Position numbers and translations under genes: made by a program. From NCBI GenBank assembly GCA_007922225.1, contig ML679995.1, positions 3,239,928 through 3,303,927 of the forward strand: a stretch of 64,000 nucleotides of DNA, given 5' to 3'. Each line of letters starts with the position of its first letter. Position 1 is the stretch's first letter. This document shows, piece after piece, positions 45,040-56,475 of this stretch. Below the pieces are notes generated by a model that ran no database searches, was not told the DNA's origin, and saw only the letters and a list, made by a program, of their open reading frames with translations. The DNA comes from Emydura subglobosa (Eukaryota; Chordata; Testudines; Chelidae).

Positions 45040-45190
45040 AGATCAAAGCAGAGCTCTGTCGGACCAGTATTCTCTGTCTGACAGTGGCTAGCATCCGGTG
45101 TTTCAAGAAGACAGTTGTGGGATAACCTGTACCCAGGGCAACTTCCTGCCTAGCCCCCAATCGTTAGAGGCTAGCTCTTGGCTGGAGGCA
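45040..45190 (-). mobile_element. CR1 3' end, minus strand
   Basis: 'gcagagctctgtcggaccag', 'ctgtctgacagtggctagca' and 'gataacctgtacccagggca' form the complement of a CR1 end with a longer 3' UTR. Confidence 0.65.
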
Positions 45191-45224
45191 TGGTGGTTTA
45201 GATCTCTTCCGAACTCCTTGGCTA

Positions 45225-46585
45225 TTCCAGAAGAGACTGTTATGATTATCTAGTGTGACCTTCTGCATGGCACAAAACCAAGTATTTCAGCCCGTGGTTC
45301 CTTCATCAAGCCCATCACTTCTGTCTGAGCTGACGCATCTGTTTTGGAAAGGCATCCACTCTTGATTTAGACTTCAAATGTTGGCGAACCCACCGCAATC
45401 CTGGGAACATTTTTCCAGTGGCTAATTATTCTCACTTAAAAATTTGCACCTTATTTCAAGGTCTGCATTTGTCTGGCTTCAGTTGCCATTAGTGAGTCTT
45501 GTTATGCCTTTATCTTCTAGATGAAATACCCTACAATCAGAAATCTTCTCCTCTGTGTAGATATTTACAGACTTTGATTGAGTCTCCTCTTAACCTGCTC
45601 ACACACATTGAGCTTCTTACGTCTCTTACGGTAAAGCAGTTTTTCCCTTCCTTGAATCGTTCTCATAGCTCTTCTCTGAACCTTTTCCGATTTTTGGCCA
45701 TCCTTTTTGCAGTGTGAATGCCAGGACAGCAAACAACGTTCAGTGATGTTCTCACCCATTCTGTGTACAGAGATGCTCAGTTCTGTTCAGGTTCTGATGC
45801 CTCACTCACCACCGTAGCATTTGAACATTTTCCAGTAGTGCATTAAGCAACATGACACGCGTTTGCTCTCTCTTCCTTTGCCCAGGGGGAGAATTGTGTG
45901 CAATGGAGTGTGTTGTTCTGGCATTTTTATATGTAATGTATGGTTGTTAGCGCCGGCAAGGTCAAAGAAATGCACCTGCTGAGGTTTGTGGTGGACCTTA
46001 ATTCCTGGGGAATTAAATCCAGTGTGGGTCAGGCCCCCGAGAAGCCTCTGTCTCCTGGCTATCACCTATTATCTCACTGCTCCTACATGATATTCACCTG
46101 CACATACATCCCTCTTGGCCACAGCATCGCGCCGGGAGCTCGTATTCCATTGGTTTCCACAATGACCCCTCAGTCCTTATCTGAGTCGCTGCCGTCCTAA
46201 ACACACCGTTCAGCCTCCTGTAAGCGTGACCTACGGCCTTTGTTTCTAGATGTGTGAACTTGTATTTGGCCGTATTAAAACACACACTGCTGTTTGAATA
46301 AGCCCAGTTTATCAAGGGCTCTTCGCACACCTGCCCTGTCTTTGTCATTATTTATCACCCTTTGTGCCATCAGCAGAATTTACCAACAATGATTTGATAT
46401 TTTATTCAAGATCATTGATCAAGATATTGACTAGCATTGGGCCCAGAACAGATCCCTGGGGAACCCCAACAGAAAGATCCTCATTTAATGACGATTCCCC
46501 ATTTTACAGCTAAGTCCCCGTTAGCAATGACCTTTTTAATTCTTCCTAGTCTGACTCTGGCTGTTCTCATTATCAAGCTGCCCAA
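45225..46585 (-). mobile_element. L3-like CR1 LINE interrupted by an L2
   Basis: The 3' part at 45225-45760 ('atccactcttgatttagact', 'cagtggctaattattctcac', 'gattgagtctcctcttaacc') and the 5' part at 46065-46585 ('ttggccacagcatcgcgccg', 'gggcccagaacagatccctg', 'gggaaccccaacagaaagat') are collinear with the L3-like element at 18.3 kb read in reverse. An L2 copy separates them. No intact frame remains. Confidence 0.78.
45765..46064 (-). mobile_element. L2 LINE 3' end, nested
   Basis: The minus strand reads about 46010-45780. 'PQQVHFFDLAG' aligns with the C-terminal end of the L2 at 21.3 kb, followed by the same 3' UTR (complement of 'gtcaaagaaatgcacctgct' and 'gagtgtgttgttctgg') and the tail 'tacggtggtgagtgagg'. 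It lies inside the L3-like copy. Confidence 0.78.
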
Positions 46586-49324
46586 CAATACGAGGCTCCG
46601 GCCAATCTCCGAGTGTTACCGTGTTTGCAAACCCTCCTGTTCGGATCCAGAGTTAGGGGTTGCCTGCCTAGACGCCCATCGTTTACTCCTCGCGGGCGTT
46701 CTCCCGGCTGAAATTCTGTTCACACGAACACTCCTGATGAAGGAATTCGGGGCCCTGGATCCAGGGTCGTTCACCAGCAAAACCCGTTGGAGTCAGAAGT
46801 ACCACATCAGAGCTAGAAAGAATCAAAGCCCAGGTGACTTACCTTCGCCAGTCACACACCTCAAATAGCAAACAACTGGCCGAGCTCTCAGCTGGCCAAG
46901 GATCCATTGGCCCAGACATGCTCAGGGAAAGCACTTACCACACCAGACTGAATCATGAGCAAGCTGGGGGGCGGGGGGAGAGACAGATTTTTGGATAAAT
47001 GATTTTGTTTCAAATAGTTGTACCAGCCCTCGCTGTGGCTTAGATGCTGCTTCGTCTCCAGGTCAGGGGCCTTCTGCACAGAGGGAGACGTGGGCTCTGC
47101 AAAACCCGGGGCCTGCAAGGAACGTCAGGAACGGAGGCTTCTGACAGGGATGTTCCTCCTTCCCTGGGCAGGAGGGTGCCTCAAAAGAAAGAGGGATTGT
47201 GGGAGATGGCCGGCAGCACCCCAGATCTTCCCTTTCCCTTGCTGACAGCATCCCGGAGCCGGCGTTGCACGCGGGTCTGTGGATCTGCCTGTGTTGTCCC
47301 CCTCCTGGCATGCAAGTCGCTTCTGTATGCACCTCATGTGCCGGGCGCGTGAGTCAGCGTGAGTCACCGGGGACACGTTACCCCTCACGTGAGAGCTCCG
47401 GCGCCGGCTGCGTATGTACCATGATTAGAATTCAAGCTTCGCTGTCAAGGAGTCTGTTTGAATCATTTTAACGCCGCTGTTCAAAGGGAAACATCCCATT
47501 GCAGCTGCTGCCGTGCTTCCCTCGTTTTCCCTGCCCCTTTCCAGCGTCTACCTTTTCCCCACGTTCAGCTCCCGCTGCCGGGACGGGGTGCCCGGCGCGG
47601 TGCACGTAGCGCATCTCGGGGGGCACAGCCTGCCGTGGGGTGGGGTGTGCCTGGGTGTCCCCTGTGCAGGAACACAGAGGTTCCCCTGCAGCACCCTGGG
47701 GGACTGGCCCTGCCATGTGCAATCTTTGCCCTAGAGTGACAGCCTAAGACAGTGAGGGAGAGCGTTTGGGGGCCGCCTGGAGCAGACTGCTGGGAAAGGG
47801 GCAGGGAAATATCCCTCCCGCCCCCACCATCCGCTAGGCGGCAGGGAAGCGAAGGTGTTTTGTGAGCAGCGCAGCTGGGGGCTTTGGAGATCAGGGCGCC
47901 CAAGCTGTCCCCTGGGGTCTCTGCTATGCCTGGCATGTTCCCCCGGGGCCAGGGAGGGGGAGCTTGGAGGGACGTCGTCTGGTGTGTGTGTGTGGCTGCA
48001 CCACAGGAAGGATTTCGCCCTTCTGGCGGCTGAGTGCATGTGTGTGTATTGGGGGGGGGAGGGATGAATAGTGCGTGGCAGCCTCGGCTTGTGCCCTGGT
48101 TTTCAGACCACTGGACCCTGCCTGTTAAACTTGTCAATCAGTTCTTCCCTGTGGGTCAGAAATATTCCCAGCCAGGGCGGCTTCTTCTCTGGGTGGGTTC
48201 TGCGCTCTCTGGATGGCAGAGCTGCCCTCTGTGTCGTTTTGTTCTCTGTGTTCGTAGCCAACATCCCTCTCACCCCTCCTCTCCTCCGTGAGCGTGGGCA
48301 CCTGCAGAGCTGGTCCAGGAACACTGGGCTTTGCTCCCTGCGAGCCCAAGCAATGCGCAGTAGCGACCGCCTCTGGTTTACACCAGGGACTTCTGTCCCT
48401 TAGGGGCCTAGCACAGATAACCACTGCCGTTTGCCCTTTGTTTTTCCACCTCTCCTGTCCTCCTTCCCTGCCAGATCCACGGGCTCTCTCTCTCAGCGAC
48501 GGTACAGCCCAATCTCCCGCAGTCCATCCGTGCTGACATCCCAGCTTTATCCCATCAGGTGCTGGACAGGACGTTAGGACATTCAGAATCCCATAAATGT
48601 CAGTGGCCCCACACCCCCATGCGGCTCTGACCTTTCCCTGCTGTCTCCTTTGGTCAGGCCGCCTTGTCCCCACCTCTCCTGCCCCCCGCTGATGAGCCAG
48701 CCCAGAAACAAAAGTGAGTTTAGAGGAGAGTTGGAGGCCTGGCCATTTCTGATCCTCCCTGGCCTCCTTTCCGGCTCCCCCGTCTCTTCCTCCACCAGCG
48801 CACCGGGCTCTCTGCAGACTGAGGGGCAGCTCCTGAGCGGCACAAGGCTTCCCTGTCTGCAAAGCAAAATAAAACAACAGAAATAGCCCCGGCTCCTGGA
48901 ATGTCTCTTTCTATTACTGGACGTCCCCCTGTGCTTTAGTAGATTTCCTGGCCAGATGCACGGAGTGAATTATGGCCGAGCTCTCACAGGCTGACCTTGT
49001 GGTCAGGCAGGGCACGGACACGCTAACAAATGTGGTCAGCCTCTACCGCGGATGCCCTATTTTTAGCACTGATGTTTCCTTGCCGACTTCGCTGCCTGCA
49101 GTGCTGCCAGGTTGATGCTGAGAGAGCTCTTTGCAGCTCTCGCCAGGCAGACACCCCGTCCCCACTCCCGCACCGCTCGGCCTGGTGCTTGGGATTTGTC
49201 AGGCAGCTCAGCCCATCCCTGTGGGGACGGGCCTCCGGGTTGGGAGATCATCATTCACAGTTGGAGTGCAAGCAGGATATTCAGTTTTCACAGTGACAGC
49301 TCTGAGCCGCGTGACTCATCCCCG
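46586..49324. other. CNTFR intron, unassigned GC-rich sequence
   Basis: Contains long frames on both strands, the longest at 48134-48877 minus (247 codons). None has a domain, signal peptide or splice context. (TG)7-like tract at 47979-47992. Nothing named. Confidence 0.4.
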
Positions 49325-49520
49325 AGCAGCAACTCGTTCGGGGTTGTTTGACGGTAGCACCCACAGAGCCTCGCTGAGATTGGGGCTCTGCAGTGCTAGG
49401 TGCTGTACATACACAGAGTGAGAAACAGACTCTGCGCCAAAGAGCCTACGGGCTAAATAGACAGACAGACAAAGGGTGGGAGGGAAAACAGAGGGGAAGC
49501 GTCTTGCCTGGCAGAAAGCG
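49325..49520 (-). repeat. CORE-SINE, minus strand
   Basis: 'ctgcagtgctaggtgctgta' and 'catacacagagtgagaaaca' is the complement of the SINE tail, followed by 'aaatagacagacagacaaag' and 'gggaaaacagaggggaagcg'. Confidence 0.72.
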
Positions 49521-49527
49521 AGATCAA

Positions 49528-49645
49528 CTGGGGTGGGTCATTTGCCTCGCACTTGGGAGACCTGCGTTCCAGTCTCGCTCAGCTGTGCGACCTTGGCACG
49601 TCACTTTCCCTCTCTGTGCCATGGTTCTCCAGCTCCATACAGAGA
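49528..49645 (+). repeat. CORE-SINE head and core
   Basis: 'gggtgggtcatttgcctcgc', 'gacctgcgttccagtctcgc' (B-box-like), then 'gcgaccttggcacgtcactt' and 'ctctgtgccatggttctcc'. Tail absent. Confidence 0.7.
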
Positions 49646-49730
49646 TCAGGGAATCATAGACTCACAGGAGATGAGGGTTCAAAGGGACCTCAGGAGGTAT
49701 CTAGTCCAACCCCCTGCTCAAAGCAGGCAC
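49646..49730 (-). mobile_element. CR1 3' tail, second subfamily
   Basis: 'aatcatagactcacaggaga', 'caaagggacctcaggaggta' and 'ccaaccccctgctcaaagca': last about 80 bp only. Confidence 0.88.
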
Positions 49731-49984
49731 TGGTGGTTTTGTTCAGTCTCCTTTCCCACAGGCTGCCCCAGCTTTCCCTCACATCCGGCCCGCATGGGCA
49801 GTGAGTCGGGGACGTGAAAGGCCCCAGGTCCCATTCCACACTCCCTTAGCCATTCCGGCTCCTCCCTCCCTGCCATTGCCCTTTGCGCCCCTCAGTGCTT
49901 AGCCATGGCGACACGCAAAGCCTGGGTGTTCTAGCCCTCCTTGTCTCTGCTGAACCCAGTGTTGCGGAACCGTCAGGAAATACT
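49731..49984. other. CNTFR intron, unassigned
   Basis: Nothing recognised. Confidence 0.35.
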
Positions 49985-50935
49985 GTAAACGGGAGGTGGG
50001 CCTTTTAATAAAGGTAACTGAGAAACGTACTTGGAAAGCCGAAGGGATCCCAGGGAAGCTGAGACCCTACTTATTTCATACCCAAAATTATTTTATGATG
50101 TAGCAAACACTTGGGCTAGATTTGCAAAGCAGTTTAAGGGATTTAGATGGATGTATCAGAAGCAGGAATCCTGTGAAAAATTCGTTGGAATTGCTGGATC
50201 ACTAGGGTTCCAGTTAAAGGGAGCAATTGAGGATCAGGACATTGCTAAGATGCTAAATACTTTCTTTGCACCACTCTTCACCTCTGAGGGTGTTAGGGAG
50301 TTTTCCTACCCAAGACCTGCTCTTTTCTGGTAATAAAGAGGAGGTGCTCTCAGAGATAGAGGCGACAGAAGAAGAGAGGCTGGGACAAATTAATAATTTA
50401 GAAAGCACTAAGTCTCCAGGCCCTGATGATCCAGCCAAGAGTTCTGAAGAAACTTAAGTATGAAGGGGCTGAAATGCTAATGAAAATATGCAATTTCTCA
50501 TCAGCTGCTGTTCCGGAGAATGAGAGTAGCAAATGTTCTACCTGTATTTCAAAAAGCTTCTCAGGATGATCTGAGGCATTACAGACCAGTAAACCTTCTG
50601 TGCCTGACAAACTGGTTGAAATAATTAAAAACCATAATAAAACACCTGATGGGGTCTAATTAGATTGGATAAGGTCTAATCAGCACAGTTTGTGCAAAGG
50701 AAAATCGTACTTCACTAATCTGTTAGAATTCTCTGACCGTGTCAATGAAGTAGTGAATAAAGGAGAACCAGCTGATGTAATTTATTTAGACATTTAAAAG
50801 GCCTTTGACAAGAGGCTAGTAAAGAAGCTAAGGCGTCATGGGGTGAAAGGCAAAGTATCGTCACTGAGCAAAAACCAGCTGGGAGACAGGAAATGAAGAG
50901 TAGGATTAAATGGTTCGTTTTCATCATGGCAGATC
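49985..50935 (+). mobile_element. CR1-superfamily LINE, internal fragment
   Basis: Endonuclease-RT linker and the start of the reverse transcriptase. Readable parts are KGAIEDQDIAKMLNTFFAPL (50217 on), NNLESTKSPGPDD (50390 on) and VIYLDI*KAFDK-like sequence near 50777, with a stop inside the normally conserved LDF-KAFD motif. Both ends are truncated. The catalytic A-D-D block is not present. Confidence 0.82.
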
Positions 50936-53900
50936 TATGTGTAGCGAGTCCAGGGCTGGGATAGCAGGTGTGTCTGCAGCTGGGGACTAAGTCGAACCAG
51001 CAGAGCTGCATGGTGAGTTACCACCACACCTGTCCCCGTGATACCGGGGACTAACTGCTCTCGCTCGCCCTCTTTGACGAGCTCTCAAGTCCATGTACAA
51101 AAAACCCCGAGGAGGAAAATCCAAAGCAACCTTGGACAGATGCTCCCTCTGGAGTCTCCGTGTGAGACCCTCAGCCCCGTCCAAGCAGGGCTAAGCCTGG
51201 GAGTCTCCAAGTAGCAGCTGAGGGGCATTCCTTAGTCCGTGGTGAGTATCCATCAAATGGGGCATCCTGTCCTGGAAGATCTGGCTGTCAGAGTGATTGC
51301 AGCGAGGAGAGAGCAATGGGTGTTTATCCTGGAGAGGGGCCCGGTATTTACTGTTGGAACGAACGTGGCTCCACTGCGCTGCTTGCCAGAGCGTTTCGGA
51401 GGGATCCAAAAGTAATAAGAGACGCCGGCTTTGCTAATTCACAAAACAAAGAGTGTGTCTCCCTCTGAGGGGGGCGGGGAAGTCGCAGGACAGGGGAGGG
51501 AGTCGACTCCCACCTGGATGAATACAGTAGGGGTCTGGGGAGAAGAGGACACTGCTTCTAGGGGAGCTGGCTCATGGACACCCGTGAGGATCTGGCTGCT
51601 CGGCTCTGCATCCCCAGCAAGCTGCTGCTTGGCGATCACTCCCTGGTCCATGCCTGCAGCCCGCTCTTGGACAGAGCCCAGGTCGAGCAGAGGACCCAGC
51701 AGACCAGGCTTGGACGAAGGTCTCCAGTTTTGCAGGCTCTCTGCATTTTGCGAATCACCTGGGACGGGCTCCGCCAGCAAGACGGAGCCTGTGGATGCAG
51801 CAGGCGCCCCGTATGGCCGCCCTGGACGATACCTCGTGGCACAGGGCCTGATCCCAGCAGAAAGGGCTGGGCCAGACATCCAGGCGCTGGTGAAAGAATT
51901 AAACTGCCTTCAGGACGCATAGTGCGGTGGGGGGTGGGAATCCAATGGGTGTGCGGCTGGCCCTCAGCAGAGAGGCTTGTGGGAGGCTAAGATAGGCGGC
52001 GTGAGCCTCCCGGGGTCTAGAACCTGGCTTTGCTGGTCCAAGAGCCCCTGTTGCGTCCACACCGCCCCCCCACAACCCAGGCTGTGAGCCTGGCGGGCGG
52101 AGCACCGGGGGCCGGATTGGCAGGCGCTGGGATGCCAGGCTGTGTGCCGGAAGGCAGTAGCCATTGCTAGGACAGTACCAGCTGTGAGGGCGCCCAGTCC
52201 CGAGAGGGGTCTCCCTCCAGCCTGAGAGCAGCTGGTTGCAAGAACTCCTGCGGCTGCAGGTCCGAGGGGCAGAACGCAAAGGCCACGCTGGGGTGTGAGC
52301 TGCAAAGTGAGCCCCCCTCTGGCTGCAACAGATTGGATTGGTGTCTGCATGGGAAATCCTGCAGAGGCTCAATGAACAGAGGGAACGTAAGGCTGGGAGC
52401 CAGGCCTGCCTGAGATTTCCTCCCCGCTCTGACTCGCTGTGTGGGTCCTTAGATCTCTCTGACTGGTGCCGTTCGCCCCTTATGCACCCACGGGAGTTTG
52501 AGGAAAATGTAGCTGTCAGAAAGTCTGGAAGATGCCACATGATTCTCCAAAGGGCCAGAACACGCGGGGAGGTTGGTGACAAATGAATCCCCATACGGAA
52601 TACCTGAAACATGTTGTTTCAGACATTCGATTTTCCCTTCTGTCGCTAACAACAGAACCAATCCCCTGAGCCCGGTCGCCTGGGACGCCTGCCCCGAAGC
52701 CCTGCCTGTACCGCTAGATAAGTTTCAGCAGCTTCCTCTTGAATAAGCAGGCCCATGCGGTGCAAAACAGAGCAGATCTGTACAGAGAAACTGATATAAT
52801 TGGGGTTATAGATTAAAAAAAAAAAAGATTGCAAGAGACGTGGGGCAGGCTGATTGCAGAGGGGGAAAGGGCTGCATGTCACCATGTAATGAGCACCCAG
52901 GCAGGCCAATCCGGTGGAGAACTGAAGCGAACATGAAGATATTCAGCAGTGATGTTGGCAGTGGGTGTGCAGTTATTTGCCTGATGCCTGGACCATTGAT
53001 CCCTTGGTGCTGCATTAGTGAGGAATGATTGCTCTTTAGGCTCCGCTGCCACCGGGGGCTGATGGAAACCATCGAGGCCGGTTGCGAATTGGTGCCGTCA
53101 AGGCTGGCTGGCTGCAAATTGGCCCTGCCTCTAGCTTTGTCCGTGTGTATGCTGAGGGCTGAGGTAGGGGAGGGTGGGTAGCAGGGCGTGAGGAGAGGTG
53201 CGAATCCTGGTCTCCGACACGGAGCGTAGCTCTTTTCAGTGGACCTGCCGGCCGGAACTGCTGCCTCTGGGTGAGTCCTGAGAACAGCAGCTCAGCCTCG
53301 CGACGGGAGCAGGATCCCGCGTTTAATTCAGGCAGGGAGACGCCTCGCTGCACGTGCTGCCCATGAGATCAAAGCATGACAGGAGGATGTCGACTGCCGG
53401 TGCCCCGCCTTCCTTCCTGCCGTCTAGACACCTCCGGCAGCGCATTCGGCCACGACAGCGGGGAGACCCACGTAAGGGCTGACGGCAGTCTGCTACCGGC
53501 CTTGCAGGCCATAAGAAAGCCAGGTCACGGCTATGAAGACCTGACAGTCTAAGCAGACTTTGCACAGAGGTTGGGAAACAAATGCAAACAAAACAGGGGA
53601 GACAGAGAGGTCAGCATGTGTCTTGCTAGTTCCACGGCCAGTTTGGTAATGCTGCTTTCAATGGGGGGAGGATGGCCGGAGTTCTTCTGGATGGAATGAG
53701 TATTAAAGACGGATGGAGAGGAGAACTTAGAGGTCAGCGATGGGGGGCTGGAGGTGCAGGGGGCTGCATGGAAGACGATACAGAGCCGGAGCGTGTGGGG
53801 CAGACCGACAGGGGCAGTTTGTCACTGGGCAGAGCAAAGGGGTGACGAAATGAGTATGGATTTCCGACACGTGGGGCAAGAGATTCTTCGGGCTAGGGGA

Positions 53901-54154
53901 AAGCATGGCTAGATAACGCTGGTGTTTGCAGAGTAGATAGAAGGTCAATGCGTGTATGTCTGCAAGTGCAGGTCTGCTCTGTGAAGGGGCGATGGAAAAC
54001 GGGCCCCTCTCCACTGCTTCATGTGTGCATCACACAGAGCTGCGTCCTTCAGGGGCAAAAATCAGGGTTTGCTGCTGCTTCTTCCTGTGAGCTTTGCAGA
54101 GACGGCAGCACAATGAGAGTTATTTCTTCCGCTGCCTCCACTGCAGAATCACTT
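50936..54154. other. CNTFR intron, unassigned
   Basis: Overlapping frames at 51431-52612 lack domains. An A11 tract lies at 52815-52826. Nothing named. Confidence 0.4.
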
Positions 54155-54253
54155 CCGAAGATTGAGTCGGCCACACCTGAGCAAACTTACCTGTGCAAAC
54201 CTACACCTGTGAGAACGCCGAAGATTCAGTCGGCCACACCTGTGCAAACCCGT
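54155..54253. repeat. 63-bp imperfect tandem duplication
   Basis: 'ccgaagattgagtcggccac' at 54155 and 'ccgaagattcagtcggccac' at 54218 start two copies 63 bp apart. Inside the unit the shorter word 'acctg(a/t)gcaaac' recurs. The period is a multiple of three, so a 102-codon frame stays open across it, but nothing else suggests coding. Confidence 0.65.
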
Positions 54254-54864
54254 TGAATCTTGCTGAGGGCAGAACTTGGTGTGCCAGGGTCTTTATGGAT
54301 GGGGATGTTTCCTGGCATGAAATGAACCTGGCTTGACTCTCAGATCCCCGGCTGAGTCTGCAGGGCTGGCAGTTAGAGAAAACATCCCTTCACCTGTGGG
54401 CTGGGCACATTCGATCTGGACCCAATGAGAAACGATAACCACCTGGTGCCCCTCTGATAGCCGCTTTTCAGAGCACATCAAGAGTGTGCAATTCAATGGG
54501 ACGTCGTGGGCAGGAGACGCTCCCCAAGTGCTGTCAAGGTATAAAACAGAGGCAGATTCCTCTGGGCTATTGGAGAGGGCATGACCCACTCAGGATAGGG
54601 ACACAGGCTTTGTTTGGGCTTGATCCCCGGCGTCTGTTTGTCAGCAGGGTCCATTCCAGATCTGGTGCCAGGTTGCTCTGTCGCGCCATGATGTCTCTGC
54701 CGCCTCTCTTTGTCTCCTAGGGCCAGGCAGTTTTTCCTCATCATTTCATGAGGATACGTCTTTTCTGATCCTCAGTAATTGGAGGCAGGATCTCTCTTTC
54801 GCTTCCTTGTTTTTGAGACATTGAAGGAGCAAGTGTCTCTGTCTCGGTCTCTGCTCTGTCCCTC
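54254..54864. other. CNTFR intron, unassigned
   Basis: Nothing recognised. Confidence 0.35.
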
Positions 54865-54918
54865 TGGCTGTGCAGTAACTTCTCCTGTCCTGTTCTGTTC
54901 TACATAGGTCTGTATACT
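54865..54918 (-). mobile_element. L2 3' terminus, separated by an LTR
   Basis: The minus strand reads 'gtatacagacctatgtag' then 'aacagaacagg', similar to the 'gtataagaacctgaat' end of the L2 at 21.1 kb. It fits as the missing end of the L2 at 55.46 kb. Confidence 0.5.
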
Positions 54919-55458
54919 GTTGTTGGAGAAAAGATCACGCAGCTTCTCTTTTAGGGTTGGATCGAGCAGAACTTTAATAGTGACACACACACAGGAAGCT
55001 ATAGCTATAGGGAAGCCCAGACAGCACGTCCCTGTGCTGATCTCTGGAACTTCGCCTTGGTACAAGATACAGGTGGCTTATAGAGGTCTTTAAGATTCCT
55101 TTTTACATACAGATTGTATAGTGGAGTTTCTGATACTTAACAGGTCATTTACCGCACATGGGGCACTTATAACACACAGTGGGGGTCTCACGGCGCCAGC
55201 ATGTCCCAGTGATTCTTTTGGTGCCAGTGAGTCCCAGGTCACATACAGTCACTTGTTATCGGTCTGACGGGGTATGGCTGGGTGCTGTTACAAAGATAGT
55301 TAACGTCTTACAACATAGACCAACGATTTTGCGTTTCTGTTGTCATTCTAAGACATCCTGCCCGAATTTGGGGTTTCTATCACTGTTTCAGTCTAAGGCA
55401 TCTTGTTTTTCTATCGCTGCTTCAGTCTAAGGCATCCTGTCTGAATTTTTGTGATTCC
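54919..55458 (-). mobile_element. Probable solo LTR inserted in an L2
   Basis: On the minus strand 'cctctataagcc' (plus 55075-55086) is a TATA-like box. ATTAAA (plus 54973-54978) follows about 100 bp downstream, and the element would end 'ttctccaacaaca', an LTR-like terminus. The upstream part has three imperfect copies of a roughly 35-45 bp unit containing the complement of 'cagtctaaggcatc' (plus about 55340, 55388 and 55425), like U3 enhancer repeats. No viral genes flank it. Target-site duplications not resolved. Confidence 0.5.
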
Positions 55459-56230
55459 GCACCATGCTCATCACCGTAGTAACTAACCACCCTCCACTTG
55501 TTTGTTAAGCAACATGACTAGCCTCTGCCTCCTGTTTGTTCTTTCATCCTCTCCCCAGCAGGAGAAGTGCATGCAGAGGGATGTTTTGTTTTGGAATTTT
55601 CTTTTTATCCTGTGCAATACGTGCATGTTACTGTACGTTGTTAGGGAAGGCAGATCAAAGATATCTGCCTTGCTCTTGCAGCAGACAATGGGAGGGTTTG
55701 GGATGGTCCTTAGTTCCTGGCAGAGATCGTTCCTCGGTCTGGGACCAGCCCATGAGACAGTTCTGCTCCTGCACGGATGAGCTTTACCCTGATTGCTGAG
55801 AGTTCGGCTGGGCCGGACGAGCAACCCTGGTCTTCATCCCGGAGCTTTGGGCTCCTTTAGATACCCGAGCCCAGGCCTTGCAGCACCGTCCAGAGAAGGC
55901 CGTGATCGTGTTTCAGTACTCTGTGGGAGAGCAGGGCAGGGAGAGGAGGACAGGGCGACATGCAGCCAGCGACTGAAGTGTGCTGCAGTCCTTAGCGTTA
56001 GCTGTGCCCTGGATGGTTGGATTTCAGAAAAGTACACATGCCACAAACGTAGGCCATTCCCCATAGAGGAGGCAGAGCGTGCTATGGTCTGGCTGGAAGG
56101 AGGCTTTTGCTGTTCTCGGCTTTACCTGTGAAGGGACGGAGCAGGCTGACGAGAGTCTGGCGGCAGCGTAACTGAGCGTCTCCAGATGTGGCGTCTGTGC
56201 CGATAGCCGCAATAATGAGCACTTTACGGG
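55459..56230 (-). mobile_element. L2 LINE C-terminal region and 3' UTR
   Basis: The minus strand encodes SRTVSWAGPRPRNDLCQELR and CKSKADIFDLPSL at about 55770-55650, aligned with DKTFSGAGPGLWNDLPQELR of the 21.4 kb copy. The 3' UTR shows the complement of 'atgcagagggatgttttgtt'. The plus strand ends at 'gcaccatgctcatcaccgta'. The 5' limit near 56 kb is uncertain. Confidence 0.75.
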
Positions 56231-56369
56231 TCAGGTCGTCAGCTCATGTAAACCCATGGCGATCCCAGTGGAATCAGCATGGCTACTCTGGATCTGGGTC
56301 TTCAAGTGACTGAACCAACATGAACGACTTATTCACAGAACCCTGGGGAAAAGGTCAGTCTTGTCACCT
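56231..56369. other. CNTFR intron, unassigned
   Basis: Nothing recognised. Confidence 0.3.
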
Positions 56370-56475
56370 CCCATGTACAGGTTGGGAAACTGAGGGGCAG
56401 AGGAGGGGAGAGTGACTCTCCCAAGGCCACATGGATAATCAGTGTCAGGGAGGATTAGAACTCAGCTTCTGGCTG
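56370..56475 (-). repeat. CORE-SINE core, minus strand
   Basis: 'tacaggttgggaaactgagg', 'gtgactctcccaaggccaca' and 'gaggattagaactcagc' form the complement of a CORE-SINE. Confidence 0.72.

Noticed and set aside
48134..48877. 247-codon minus-strand frame, the longest in the window
   Set aside because: No domain, signal peptide, membrane segment or splice context. Overlapping frames on the other strand show that GC content explains the openness.
54919..55458. Intact endogenous retrovirus
   Set aside because: Only an LTR-like block is visible; no gag, pol or env frame or primer-binding site next to it.
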